64,000 nucleotides of DNA from contig JBNKJP010000012.1 in the NCBI GenBank assembly GCA_050291245.1, positions 291,600 to 355,599 on the forward strand. The letters are read 5' to 3'. Positions 47,823-56,005 of this stretch are shown here, piece after piece (the stretch's first letter is position 1; each line of letters opens with the position of its first letter). The position numbers and the translations under genes were made by a program. The stretch is from Thiodiazotropha sp050291245 (GTDB lineage Bacteria > Pseudomonadota > Gammaproteobacteria > Chromatiales > Chromatiaceae). The notes under the pieces were generated by a model. That model saw nothing but the letters and a program-made list of their open reading frames with translations, was not told the origin of the DNA and did no database searches.

Positions 47823-48740
47823 CTAATTGAGATTTATTACAGTTCTTTCCCATTTTATATGGCGGTTATCCATATTCCATGACCATAGCGTTTTTACCGC
47901 TATTCCGGCGATTGATTTTTTTTTCAAAATCCCATAATCCCTGCTATCGAAACCATATTGCCTTGCATCTGAAAGAACAAAATAGGAGTCCTTTGGTACG
48001 AATTTTGGCCCCCAGTGAAATCCCTTTTGGATATAGATATTATGACTTTCTGTCTGGCTGTAATTCGCGTATTTTTCCTCAATAGCATTGTTATCGCGAT
48101 ATAGCTGAACCCCCCTCACTTCGACGGTATCGCTGTGTACAGCAACAATTCTTCGTAATACCTTATCCGTAATAAGATTTGAAATATCACTATCCTTTTC
48201 GTCTTCGTAAAAGTCCAGCAAAACAACGTCACCTCGTTTAGGTTCAGAGAGTTTGTCAATTAGTATCAAGTCATATTTGAGGATTGACGGATACATGCTA
48301 TTTGATGTTACAAAGAATGCTCTAACAAAATGTTTCCCAACCAGATAGTCAAATAGTTGCGTAATCAAAGCACACAGCACGAAATAGATCACTACATTCT
48401 TCAATCGATTACCATTTCTATTATTTTTCGTATTAGTTCCGTAATGCAACGCGCAATATATGGAATCAATACAGATCGCAATGGCAAAAGCGAAAGGTAC
48501 ACAAAGAATCGCGATATTTAAGTACCTTAAATTACTTTTTAACAATAGCACGGCTCCAATCCAGGATAAGGACACTAACATGATATATGCGAAAATACCT
48601 CGATATAGTCTTCCGAAATACACTTGCCCAAGCCCTGGAATTACGGACAAAAATGCTGCAATGTAAATTCTTTTCGCTAGTATTTTTAAAACGCAAAGTA
48701 TCTTGGTGTCTCGATTTTTTGTTGTCCGGCGTAATTCCAT
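47823..48740 (-). CDS. Signal peptidase I-like protein, catalytic Lys replaced by Arg
   Basis: 305 residues from the ATG at 48740, nine bases after AAGGAG. The N-terminal part has several helices with the PGLGQVYFGRLYRG motif found in small multi-pass domains, followed by a signal peptidase I fold: SNSMYPSIL (nucleophile Ser148), KRGDVVLLDF, VLRRIVAVHSDTVEV and FVLSDARQYGFDSRDYG. In the general-base box K-R-x-x-G the Lys is Arg196, so normal Ser/Lys chemistry is doubtful. Embedded between cytochrome modules A and B; may process or once processed the exported cytochromes. Confidence 0.82.
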   Translation of the reverse strand: MELRRTTKNRDTKILCVLKILAKRIYIAAFLSVIPGLGQVYFGRLYRGIFAYIMLVSLSWIGAVLLLKSNLRYLNIAILCVPFAFAIAICIDSIYCALHYGTNTKNNRNGNRLKNVVIYFVLCALITQLFDYLVGKHFVRAFFVTSNSMYPSILKYDLILIDKLSEPKRGDVVLLDFYEDEKDSDISNLITDKVLRRIVAVHSDTVEVRGVQLYRDNNAIEEKYANYSQTESHNIYIQKGFHWGPKFVPKDSYFVLSDARQYGFDSRDYGILKKKSIAGIAVKTLWSWNMDNRHIKWERTVINLN

Positions 48741-48884
48741 GCGACATATCTCCTTATCTCTTACGTTCAACGGATCATGCGTGTCATTTGAACCAGACCT
48801 TATTGTCACGATACATATTTACAATACTTTCAGTCATTCTTTGTTTACTAAAATTCTGTCTTTACTCGTTTTACGCCTTGCGAA

Positions 48885-49898
48885 TTACTGCTTTAGTTTT
48901 TCAGATACATTTTCTTTGTCACTCGTAATAGGATAGTCCAAGTCTATAGGCTGTATATTTCGATCCATAATATCCGGCATGTAAAATTTTTTATATTTTT
49001 CCACTAAACCAATGATATTCAAGTTGGTCAAGTCATAGATTCTGCTATTTGAAAATCCAAGTTTCTTGAACGGAATATAGCTATTATCTTCCTGCGTGTG
49101 GCATTTAGTACAAAACCGCCCAACGGGTGCAACAATTTTATGCAGACTTTTCTTAACAGCAGCTCTGTCACGACCCTTGAGACTTTTCTGTACTCGTACA
49201 AAATCTATCGCCATAGGATCATCCTGTGTTATCTCCAGCAATTTTTCTTTACCGCCGTCGTTTATATAAGGAACGATCTTGGAGAAGTAATCGTCTGTAC
49301 TTATAAGATATCCCGTTGACTTATCGTAGTCCGTGCCAAACAGTGGACCGCTTACTTTCAAATCTGAATAATTCAACCATCTAAGCTTAATTAGTTTTTC
49401 ATCAATCTTTTCTGGATCTGCATGACAGGTCATACACCCTAAAAATTGGGTGTGCATATTAAGAAGCGTACGTATCATACGTTTTTGAAAATGAGGAAAA
49501 TCACCGTGACAATAAAAACAAACGCTTTTTTTTCCTTCTAAAGCTAATGTATTAGCCGGGTTGTGAAAATGTCTTGCATTTTCTGATGCAGTTTTTACCG
49601 CAAGCGTCTTGAGTATTTCAGATGGCTTATCAGCAACCTGAACGGGAAGACGATCAAATAGAGAAATAGTAAATTGAACACCTACAGAGCATATTACTAT
49701 AAGCACGGCAGTACCGATTATGTATGACCATACAGGGTGATCAACGCGACTCCCTGTAATACCATATAAATCTCTTCTCAGCTTACCCGGAATACGAGAT
49801 TTTGCATCTAAAACGATTACTATTAACATCAAAAACAAAACAAATATAGTCACCACCAATACGATGACGACCGTGCTAGTTGTCGAGATTATCTCCAT
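48885..49898 (-). CDS. Membrane-anchored trihaem cytochrome, module A
   Basis: 337 residues with two N-terminal helices (VVIVLVVTIFVLFLMLIV and IIGTAVLIVICSVGVQF), unlike the single helix of copies B and C. Three CXXCH: CFYCH, CMTCH, CTKCH. Shares LLNMHTQFLGCMTCH and VEKYKKFYMPDIM with the others, so it is the same family with an extra anchor. Follows a tiny one-helix gene and the module A cytochrome b. Confidence 0.87.
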   Translation of the reverse strand: MEIISTTSTVVIVLVVTIFVLFLMLIVIVLDAKSRIPGKLRRDLYGITGSRVDHPVWSYIIGTAVLIVICSVGVQFTISLFDRLPVQVADKPSEILKTLAVKTASENARHFHNPANTLALEGKKSVCFYCHGDFPHFQKRMIRTLLNMHTQFLGCMTCHADPEKIDEKLIKLRWLNYSDLKVSGPLFGTDYDKSTGYLISTDDYFSKIVPYINDGGKEKLLEITQDDPMAIDFVRVQKSLKGRDRAAVKKSLHKIVAPVGRFCTKCHTQEDNSYIPFKKLGFSNSRIYDLTNLNIIGLVEKYKKFYMPDIMDRNIQPIDLDYPITSDKENVSEKLKQ

Positions 49899-49942
49899 CT
49901 AGTTTGCACTCCACCCGCTAACTTATAGTTGGTTTCACTTTA

Positions 49943-50071
49943 CTATTCTAATAGGAAGCATTCAGCGAGTTGCGCTAAAAATACATAGACAAACCAACCA
50001 GTCCAAACAAACACAAAAGCAAGAGAGCTGTACGCAATATATTTTTGTATTGGCGTCATTTGCTTAATCAT
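49943..50071 (-). CDS. Putative 42-residue single-helix membrane protein
   Basis: Too short for most gene finders: MIKQMTPIQKYIAYSSLAFV followed by a continuing hydrophobic stretch and ending ECFLLE. One transmembrane helix of about 22 residues rich in aromatic residues. It starts two bases after the cytochrome b stop and lies in the gap before the trihaem gene, so it is in the operon. Could be a small stabilising subunit of the b-type complex (inference). No match expected from memory; ribosome-binding site is weak. Confidence 0.55.
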   Translation of the reverse strand: MIKQMTPIQKYIAYSSLAFVFVWTGWFVYVFLAQLAECFLLE

Positions 50072-50073
50072 AT

Positions 50074-51027
50074 TTAAGATCCATCGATTATTGGGGGTTG
50101 GCTATAGTCTATAATCAGGGCATTCTTTTCCGCCAAATCTATTTTTTTGATAAACTTAGCTAGAAATTCCCGCTCTTCTGGTAGTTCTACAATATTTCTT
50201 AAATACTCAAGAAAATGTTCTTCAATTTGATGTTCTCTTGTTATTTTTCCAGTTAAATACGTCCACTGCATTGGGAACCTACCCGGCGCAAGATGAACGT
50301 TATACCAATGCCAAAAAGCGATCACGACTAATGCCAACAAGGCCTCATGAGAGTGTGCCAAGCGCATGATATTTTGGAAATAGAGAGCCCAGCCATTTGG
50401 TAGAATAGAAGCCCATATATCCGGAAATAGAAAGGCAGAGCCAGAAAATATCATTACAAAGTTGCCAAATGCCGCGGCAAAGTAATGCAATTTCTGTTTA
50501 TACATAAACTTATCCATTTCCGGCCTTTGCATTCGTCGACCTGAAAAGTAGAGCAAGTCGTCCTTTAAATCACGCAAATCTTTGATGCTCGGTATAACGG
50601 TTCGACGAACATCGAACTTACCGGTACTAATCTTATGGATAGAGCCCCCAATGATCGTTGCGATATGATATAACATAGATAAAATCATGATTGACGCTAG
50701 AGTTCTATGTATCACTCGGGTAATATCAATACCGCCTAACATATGACTAAACGGAGCAGCCCAGAAGGCGTCGATAAAATATACAGGTAAACCTGTAAAC
50801 GCCAATAGCAGAAATGTAGTGAAGGTAAGCAAGTGCTGCAAACGAATGTGGATCGAGTATCTCGGTAAATCCCCGATAGGGTTAGAAACTACGTTTTTAC
50901 ACAAATACAGCCTATCTTCTGGAAGCTGTTTGATAATCTCCAAGATATCACTTTGAACACTTTCAGATACTTTATTCCGTCGCATTGCATCGTGCAGTAC
51001 TTCGCTAGCTAGTTCTGACAATTCCAT
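50074..51027 (-). CDS. Di-haem cytochrome b, module A
   Basis: 317 residues with a cytoplasmic N-terminal extension (about 45 residues, helical) not seen in module B, then about five helices. Candidate haem ligands: the His of IRLQHLLTF, RVIHRTLAS, MLYHIATI, and late RLAHSHEALL and FWHWYNVHLAPGRFPM. Strong similarity to 45930-46721 over the core shows they are paralogues. Predicted quinone-reactive inner-membrane subunit. Confidence 0.89.
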   Translation of the reverse strand: MELSELASEVLHDAMRRNKVSESVQSDILEIIKQLPEDRLYLCKNVVSNPIGDLPRYSIHIRLQHLLTFTTFLLLAFTGLPVYFIDAFWAAPFSHMLGGIDITRVIHRTLASIMILSMLYHIATIIGGSIHKISTGKFDVRRTVIPSIKDLRDLKDDLLYFSGRRMQRPEMDKFMYKQKLHYFAAAFGNFVMIFSGSAFLFPDIWASILPNGWALYFQNIMRLAHSHEALLALVVIAFWHWYNVHLAPGRFPMQWTYLTGKITREHQIEEHFLEYLRNIVELPEEREFLAKFIKKIDLAEKNALIIDYSQPPIIDGS

Positions 51028-51086
51028 TCGTAGTTTACCTGTATTTAGTTGAGTAATTAATATCCATTTTTAAGTAAAAGGTAGTT

Positions 51087-52214
51087 TTACAATGAGATGA
51101 TCCTGTTCCTATTCCGTTTGCTTTTCTTCCGCCAAGTCGAGCCATTAGACAAGCGCCAAGCTACGCCATCACGTCGTCGGCCAATTGTTTCAAGAATTGC
51201 CAGTGCGATAAGAGCGAACACAATAGCGTCTCCAACGATACTGTAGATATGCTCGATTTTATGTAGTATCGGATTAAATTCTTTTTCAAACGATGGGTGC
51301 GGATCTATAACTGCATATTTTTCATCGGCATTCTTATGGCAACGTCTGCACGTATTCACTCTATTTCCCTTACTAACCGGTGAGTTTGGATCGCGTGATG
51401 GTAGTATTTCATGTACACCCTTATAGTATTGGGAGTTATCTGCGTGGCAATCGAGGCATGTTGCAGCACCTGACAGGCCGTAGCGTGTCACCTTTCCGTG
51501 CAAACTTTTTTGATAGGATATTGCTGCTATTGTGAATTTTTCTCCTATCGCGCGACCCGTTTTATCAGCGGATTTTTTGTGTCTCTCTATCAATTCCTGA
51601 TCGGCATGGCAACGAATACATATTTTAACAATCTCTTCTCCAGTACGCTTGACGTCTAGTACACGTCTACTGGTGTGGAAATACCACTGTTTAACAAATT
51701 CCCGTTTTTCATGGCAAAGCTCACAGCGATCTAAGATCTGCTTTGGCGGTTCAACTTCTTTTGGGTTGTAAATTGGATTGGTATGACAGGTTATGCAGTA
51801 TGGTTTGTCATTTTCGAGCCCAGTTGTTTTCTTTTCCCTTGAATGTACGCTTTTTGAATAGAGATTGTAGATAGCCTTGTGACTGAACGGCTTACCAGTT
51901 GCAGGATTTATCTTAGAATGACACTCTTGATCACACTTCACCCCTTCATCGACTTTTCGGTGAGGAAGTTGCTTAATGTATGTGTGACAATCTCGACAAG
52001 GTACATTCCGATGAACGGTTTTTGCGAACGTTTCAGGCGGTACATAATATGATCTAAATACACCCTCTTCTGTTATCCTCGCCATTCTTACATACTTGTG
52101 GCACATTAAACATGCCTCATCATCTTCAAACGACCCTGCCATTGTAATACATGGACACAGAACGCCATACGCACACATAACAAAGCAAGTGAGAATAAGT
52201 ACTATATTACTCAC
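51087..52214 (-). CDS. Octahaem cytochrome with C-terminal membrane anchor, module A
   Basis: 375 residues: export signal (ILTCFVMCAYGVLCPCITMAG), eight haem sites (seven CXXCH and CX3CH in VKCDQECH at site three) and a C-terminal helix (IVFALIALAILETI). Unlike copies B and C, the eighth motif is CXXCH (CRRCH). Starts at the last base of the upstream stop (one-base overlap). Divergence of this motif suggests that A is the least related of the three copies. Confidence 0.88.
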   Translation of the reverse strand: MSNIVLILTCFVMCAYGVLCPCITMAGSFEDDEACLMCHKYVRMARITEEGVFRSYYVPPETFAKTVHRNVPCRDCHTYIKQLPHRKVDEGVKCDQECHSKINPATGKPFSHKAIYNLYSKSVHSREKKTTGLENDKPYCITCHTNPIYNPKEVEPPKQILDRCELCHEKREFVKQWYFHTSRRVLDVKRTGEEIVKICIRCHADQELIERHKKSADKTGRAIGEKFTIAAISYQKSLHGKVTRYGLSGAATCLDCHADNSQYYKGVHEILPSRDPNSPVSKGNRVNTCRRCHKNADEKYAVIDPHPSFEKEFNPILHKIEHIYSIVGDAIVFALIALAILETIGRRRDGVAWRLSNGSTWRKKSKRNRNRIISL

Positions 52215-53203
52215 TAGTTACCCCTTAAGCTTTCCATTGAACCGTAAATATCATGACAGTATTTACATATAGAAGATGCTCTCAGTCTGTGATTTGATCT
52301 CGTTGGAGTACCAATCTCCTCCCCTGAAAACACACCAGACTGATGTGGTTGATGACAAGTTCCGCAGTAAATTCTTTCAGTTACCGGCTCTAAGGGTAAA
52401 TAGACACCGGTTTCATTACTTTGCTTTTTAAGCGTGTTCCATTTTTCTTGAGACATCGGGATAAAATGGCGATACTTTTTATTTGATCTTACCGTGAATC
52501 CCTGTGAAGGGTGGTCAATTTTCCGATGGCAGCGTATACATAATAGCGTACGGTCTTCATTCAATCCTTTTATTATGGGATATTGCTTGAGATCTCGTTG
52601 TATTCCAGCTTTTACGGATTTTTGTATATCTACTTCGTGACACAAGCGGCATTTGTCAATTTTCATCAAACCTGTTTTTGTGTCAATTTGATCGTGTGAA
52701 TTTGTTTGCTCATACTTTTCTGCATCGTGACAACGGTAGCATATCGCATATCGGTTCTGGTAAGGTCCGCCACGCAAAAATCTGGGATTTAGATTATGTT
52801 GATAAGCCCTGTTTTTAAGGCACTGGTTAAGCAGGTCATGGCATGTTTGACAACTTATCTTGCCGTTATCGTCAAGGCGTAAGTTTCCGTTCCAGTTAAT
52901 GGTGATTGCCGTTCTTCTATTTATCGGTAAATCAACCTTTACCGGATGGATATATATATGCTTAGTATCTTCACTATGGCAATCCATACATAGTACTTCG
53001 CTATCACCTATCAGGTCGTATTTTCCGATACCTGGCTCACCAATATGACATGATTTACAACGATCTGATTCCCAGTGGGGATTAATGTATTTTTGATTCT
53101 CTAAAGGCGATTTACTTTTAACATTCGCAGCATAAACCAACACTTGCATCGCAAACATAAGAGTTATTATCAGCAATGTAGTAACCATTCGAACAGTACC
53201 CAT
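52214..53203 (-). CDS. Octahaem periplasmic cytochrome without C-terminal anchor
   Basis: 329 residues: signal peptide (TLLIITLMFAMQVLVYAA) and eight CXXCH motifs (CKSCH, CMDCH, CQTCH, CYRCH, CRLCH, CIRCH, CGTCH, CKYCH). No membrane helix at the end, so it is probably soluble in the periplasm or exported further. Not obviously related in spacing to the three anchored octahaem proteins. Could bridge the inner-membrane modules and the outer-membrane conduit (inference). Confidence 0.88.
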   Translation of the reverse strand: MGTVRMVTTLLIITLMFAMQVLVYAANVKSKSPLENQKYINPHWESDRCKSCHIGEPGIGKYDLIGDSEVLCMDCHSEDTKHIYIHPVKVDLPINRRTAITINWNGNLRLDDNGKISCQTCHDLLNQCLKNRAYQHNLNPRFLRGGPYQNRYAICYRCHDAEKYEQTNSHDQIDTKTGLMKIDKCRLCHEVDIQKSVKAGIQRDLKQYPIIKGLNEDRTLLCIRCHRKIDHPSQGFTVRSNKKYRHFIPMSQEKWNTLKKQSNETGVYLPLEPVTERIYCGTCHQPHQSGVFSGEEIGTPTRSNHRLRASSICKYCHDIYGSMESLRGN

Positions 53204-53252
53204 GTTTGTGTATCAAAGTGTAATAAATTCATACATAATTCTCACGCAGATA

Positions 53253-54953
53253 TTAGTAGCTTTTCGGCGCATGATTGCTTCCGTGACACATTAGATAACA
53301 GCTTCCTGAAAACATCCCCGTTGACTCAAATCTTAGATTATTCGTACTATTCGGGATAACAATTGAAATATCGAAATTGATAAGATTGGTGTTGTTGAGC
53401 GTATTTCCCTGCATCGCGCTTACCCCATGTGGATCATGACAAACATTACATGGAGTTCTCTGGTCAACGATATGCAAACGGTGCGAGGAAAAGCTTTGAT
53501 CACTTAAGATGCTATTCCGATCATGGCACTTATAGCAGAGTGCATAAGCCGATGGACTTTCCGGGGTATTATCCAAGATCTCGTAGCGCATCTGCAAAAT
53601 TGGTGAATAATTCGACCCATGCGGGCCCTTTGGTCCAATACCTCCAGCCAAGGAACTTGAGTCGTTGTCGTGACAATCTATGCAGTTAATGGTGCTATTG
53701 ACGGTATATGGACTCAAAAGGCTCGGTACATTCTGATTTATTCCAACCCCTGCAACGGGATGATACGACGGATTCGCAATAGAGAACTCCTCACGCGTGT
53801 TCAGTTGCTCGATCTGTCTGGCTGTTCGTGCTGCCGGTTTGTTGAAACTGTCGCCATGGCAGCGAAGGCATATCTCATATTCGCGAGAAGCCGTGCTTAC
53901 TTCTTGACCCAACATAGTTACGCCTCGTGTCCCTACGAGTGGCCCTGGCATTAATCCTGAGCTTGAGTTGACCGCATGTGGATTATGGCAGTCTTCGCAT
54001 TCCACGTGACGATCTTCAATTACCCCCGGCTCAGCCGGATCATGTACACCGTTTGTATTGCGAACTGGGTGAATTGATACCTTGCGAAACGGCTCATCCA
54101 TATTTTGTCTTGTAACATTACCGTTGTGACAAGGCATGCAATTATCTTCTTCAACCGCACTTTTAAGAATGCGCTCCTTGCCACCAGCACCGTGTGTTTT
54201 ATGGCAATTGTTACAGGCGTTTTCCCTGACCGTAGCCCACTGACTTCTTGGCCAGGGGTCTGGTAATATGCCATTCCATCCCGCATTTGACTGACTGTGC
54301 ACTGACTGTTTCCAGTAGGCAATATTATAGTGGCAGGTGGTACATAGTAACCCGCCTCTATTATCCTCGGTCAAAAACATTCCGTTTTTGTTATCATGTG
54401 GATCATGACAGGCTGTACACTGCATCCTACCACTACTATCTAACTTGACAGGACCGACCAGCGCCGATGGCTCAATAAGATCGCCCTGCTGAAAAGCAAG
54501 GCTTGATGTGTACTGAATGGAAATCGGATGGTCATCAGACAGATCCGTTCCCAACAACGATGGACCGGGAGGCATAGTGGTAATCCCACCTAACATACTA
54601 ACCGGTATGTCCTTACTTAACAGATCACCTAATGCAATAGTTCCATCATGACAACTCAGGCATAAAACAGATGTGCCATTGGGTTGACCGGGTGAAGAAA
54701 CGGCCGTCGAACTAGCATAAGGCGTATAGTAACCCCCGAGAGTATTTCGATTCCAACGCGAAGAACCAGGTCTCGATGTATGAGGTATGTGGCAAAAGAT
54801 GCATATTTCTCTTTCAGTTACCGATCTAATACGACCAGGTCCGGTAATGGTTAGATTGTGCTTTGTCTCGGAAATACCAGCTATAACTTCAGGAATCATC
54901 TCTTCACAGGCAAACAAGAGAAGTAGTGCTAGAATTCGTCCTCCGCTTTTCAT
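53253..54953 (-). CDS. Dodecahaem c-type cytochrome, likely porin-associated
   Basis: 566 residues: short export segment ending near IAGISETKHNL, eleven CXXCH and one CX3CH (SCYLMCH, the last site). The order CIFCHIPH ... LCLSCHDGT ... CTACHDPH ... CNVCHDPH shows the doubled-CXXCH family, with N-terminal similarity to the small tetra- and pentahaem cytochromes of this locus. The ATG overlaps the NHL lipoprotein stop (ATGA), and that gene in turn overlaps the barrel gene, so barrel, lipoprotein and this cytochrome are translationally coupled: a porin-cytochrome unit is likely (inference). Confidence 0.88.
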   Translation of the reverse strand: MKSGGRILALLLLFACEEMIPEVIAGISETKHNLTITGPGRIRSVTEREICIFCHIPHTSRPGSSRWNRNTLGGYYTPYASSTAVSSPGQPNGTSVLCLSCHDGTIALGDLLSKDIPVSMLGGITTMPPGPSLLGTDLSDDHPISIQYTSSLAFQQGDLIEPSALVGPVKLDSSGRMQCTACHDPHDNKNGMFLTEDNRGGLLCTTCHYNIAYWKQSVHSQSNAGWNGILPDPWPRSQWATVRENACNNCHKTHGAGGKERILKSAVEEDNCMPCHNGNVTRQNMDEPFRKVSIHPVRNTNGVHDPAEPGVIEDRHVECEDCHNPHAVNSSSGLMPGPLVGTRGVTMLGQEVSTASREYEICLRCHGDSFNKPAARTARQIEQLNTREEFSIANPSYHPVAGVGINQNVPSLLSPYTVNSTINCIDCHDNDSSSLAGGIGPKGPHGSNYSPILQMRYEILDNTPESPSAYALCYKCHDRNSILSDQSFSSHRLHIVDQRTPCNVCHDPHGVSAMQGNTLNNTNLINFDISIVIPNSTNNLRFESTGMFSGSCYLMCHGSNHAPKSY

Positions 54954-56005
54954 TGTCCGTTACCAATATATTGAAATATCTGTACACGTTTATTGTATGA
55001 GTCACACACATAGATAAAATTGTCGTCACTAATATATATACCGACTGGAAGCCAAAACTCACCCGGCCCTGCACCTTGCACGCCAAAGTGCATTAGTAGA
55101 GATCCCGATGAGTCGAATAGTTGGATATTGTGGAACAAAGAATCGACTACATAAATATGTCCATAACTATCTTCAGCAACACCTTTTGGCCGAGAAAGAT
55201 CGCCCATTGCAGTTCCTGGATATCCAAATTTCGCAATGTATTGACCGTGCTTATCAAATCGTTGAATACGAAAATTCAGACTGTCGGCAACCAGCAATCC
55301 ACCGTTCTTTTCCTTCCAGATATAGGTGGGATAATTGAATTCACCCTCACCCTCTCCTCTATGTCCGATTCTTCTGATCAACGACCTATCATGATCAAAC
55401 ACAGATATGGCGTGTGCCGCGGTGTCCACAATATAAATCCATCCAGTATTTCTATCTACGGCAATACCAGTGGGTCTGATAAAGTTTTCATTTAGAGGTA
55501 ACTCCTGTGCTTCGTCATCTCCCTTATAAACAATGTATATTTTTGCAAGCTCCGAGTCAGCAATATAAACATTTCCTTCACTATCTGCGGCCAAGCCGAC
55601 TGGTGACTGAAAATCTTTTCCTCCTTTTAATTTGATTAGTTTGTAGCGTCCCTCATGAAGATCAAATCTATGAATAGCCTTAACACCCGGATCAGAAACA
55701 AGAAATTGGCCATGCCCATTCTCAACAACTGCAATGGGGAGAACCAGATGATTCTCTTCCTTACCCAATGCCATATCTGACAGCATGTCCAGAAAACCCT
55801 TGCTGATGCCAAGGTCATTTTGATCATATATATTGCCAATGTGCTTGATTTTTGCTTTATTTGGAGCGGGTGGCCATACCGAACTTGAATCTTGTTTTTG
55901 ATAAAGAATATTCCGATCCGGTGCAGAACAGGCAGTAACAACAAGTGTAGTGACGCAGACTAGTATTACCAAATATTTGCTATTCCGCACCAAAGACACC
56001 ATCAT
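54950..56005 (-). CDS. NHL-repeat lipoprotein (second copy)
   Basis: 351 residues: lipobox TTLVVTACSAP, then about six NHL blades (for example GNVYIADSELAKIYIV, GGLLVADSLNFRIQRF and GHIYVVDSLFHNIQLF). ATGA overlaps at both ends, with the barrel gene upstream and the dodecahaem gene downstream. Paralogous to 58194-59330, including the shared opening PPAPNKAKIKHIG / PPMPNPPRIQHLV. Predicted outer-membrane attached propeller that may cap or assemble the conduit (inference). Confidence 0.88.
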   Translation of the reverse strand: MMVSLVRNSKYLVILVCVTTLVVTACSAPDRNILYQKQDSSSVWPPAPNKAKIKHIGNIYDQNDLGISKGFLDMLSDMALGKEENHLVLPIAVVENGHGQFLVSDPGVKAIHRFDLHEGRYKLIKLKGGKDFQSPVGLAADSEGNVYIADSELAKIYIVYKGDDEAQELPLNENFIRPTGIAVDRNTGWIYIVDTAAHAISVFDHDRSLIRRIGHRGEGEGEFNYPTYIWKEKNGGLLVADSLNFRIQRFDKHGQYIAKFGYPGTAMGDLSRPKGVAEDSYGHIYVVDSLFHNIQLFDSSGSLLMHFGVQGAGPGEFWLPVGIYISDDNFIYVCDSYNKRVQIFQYIGNGQ

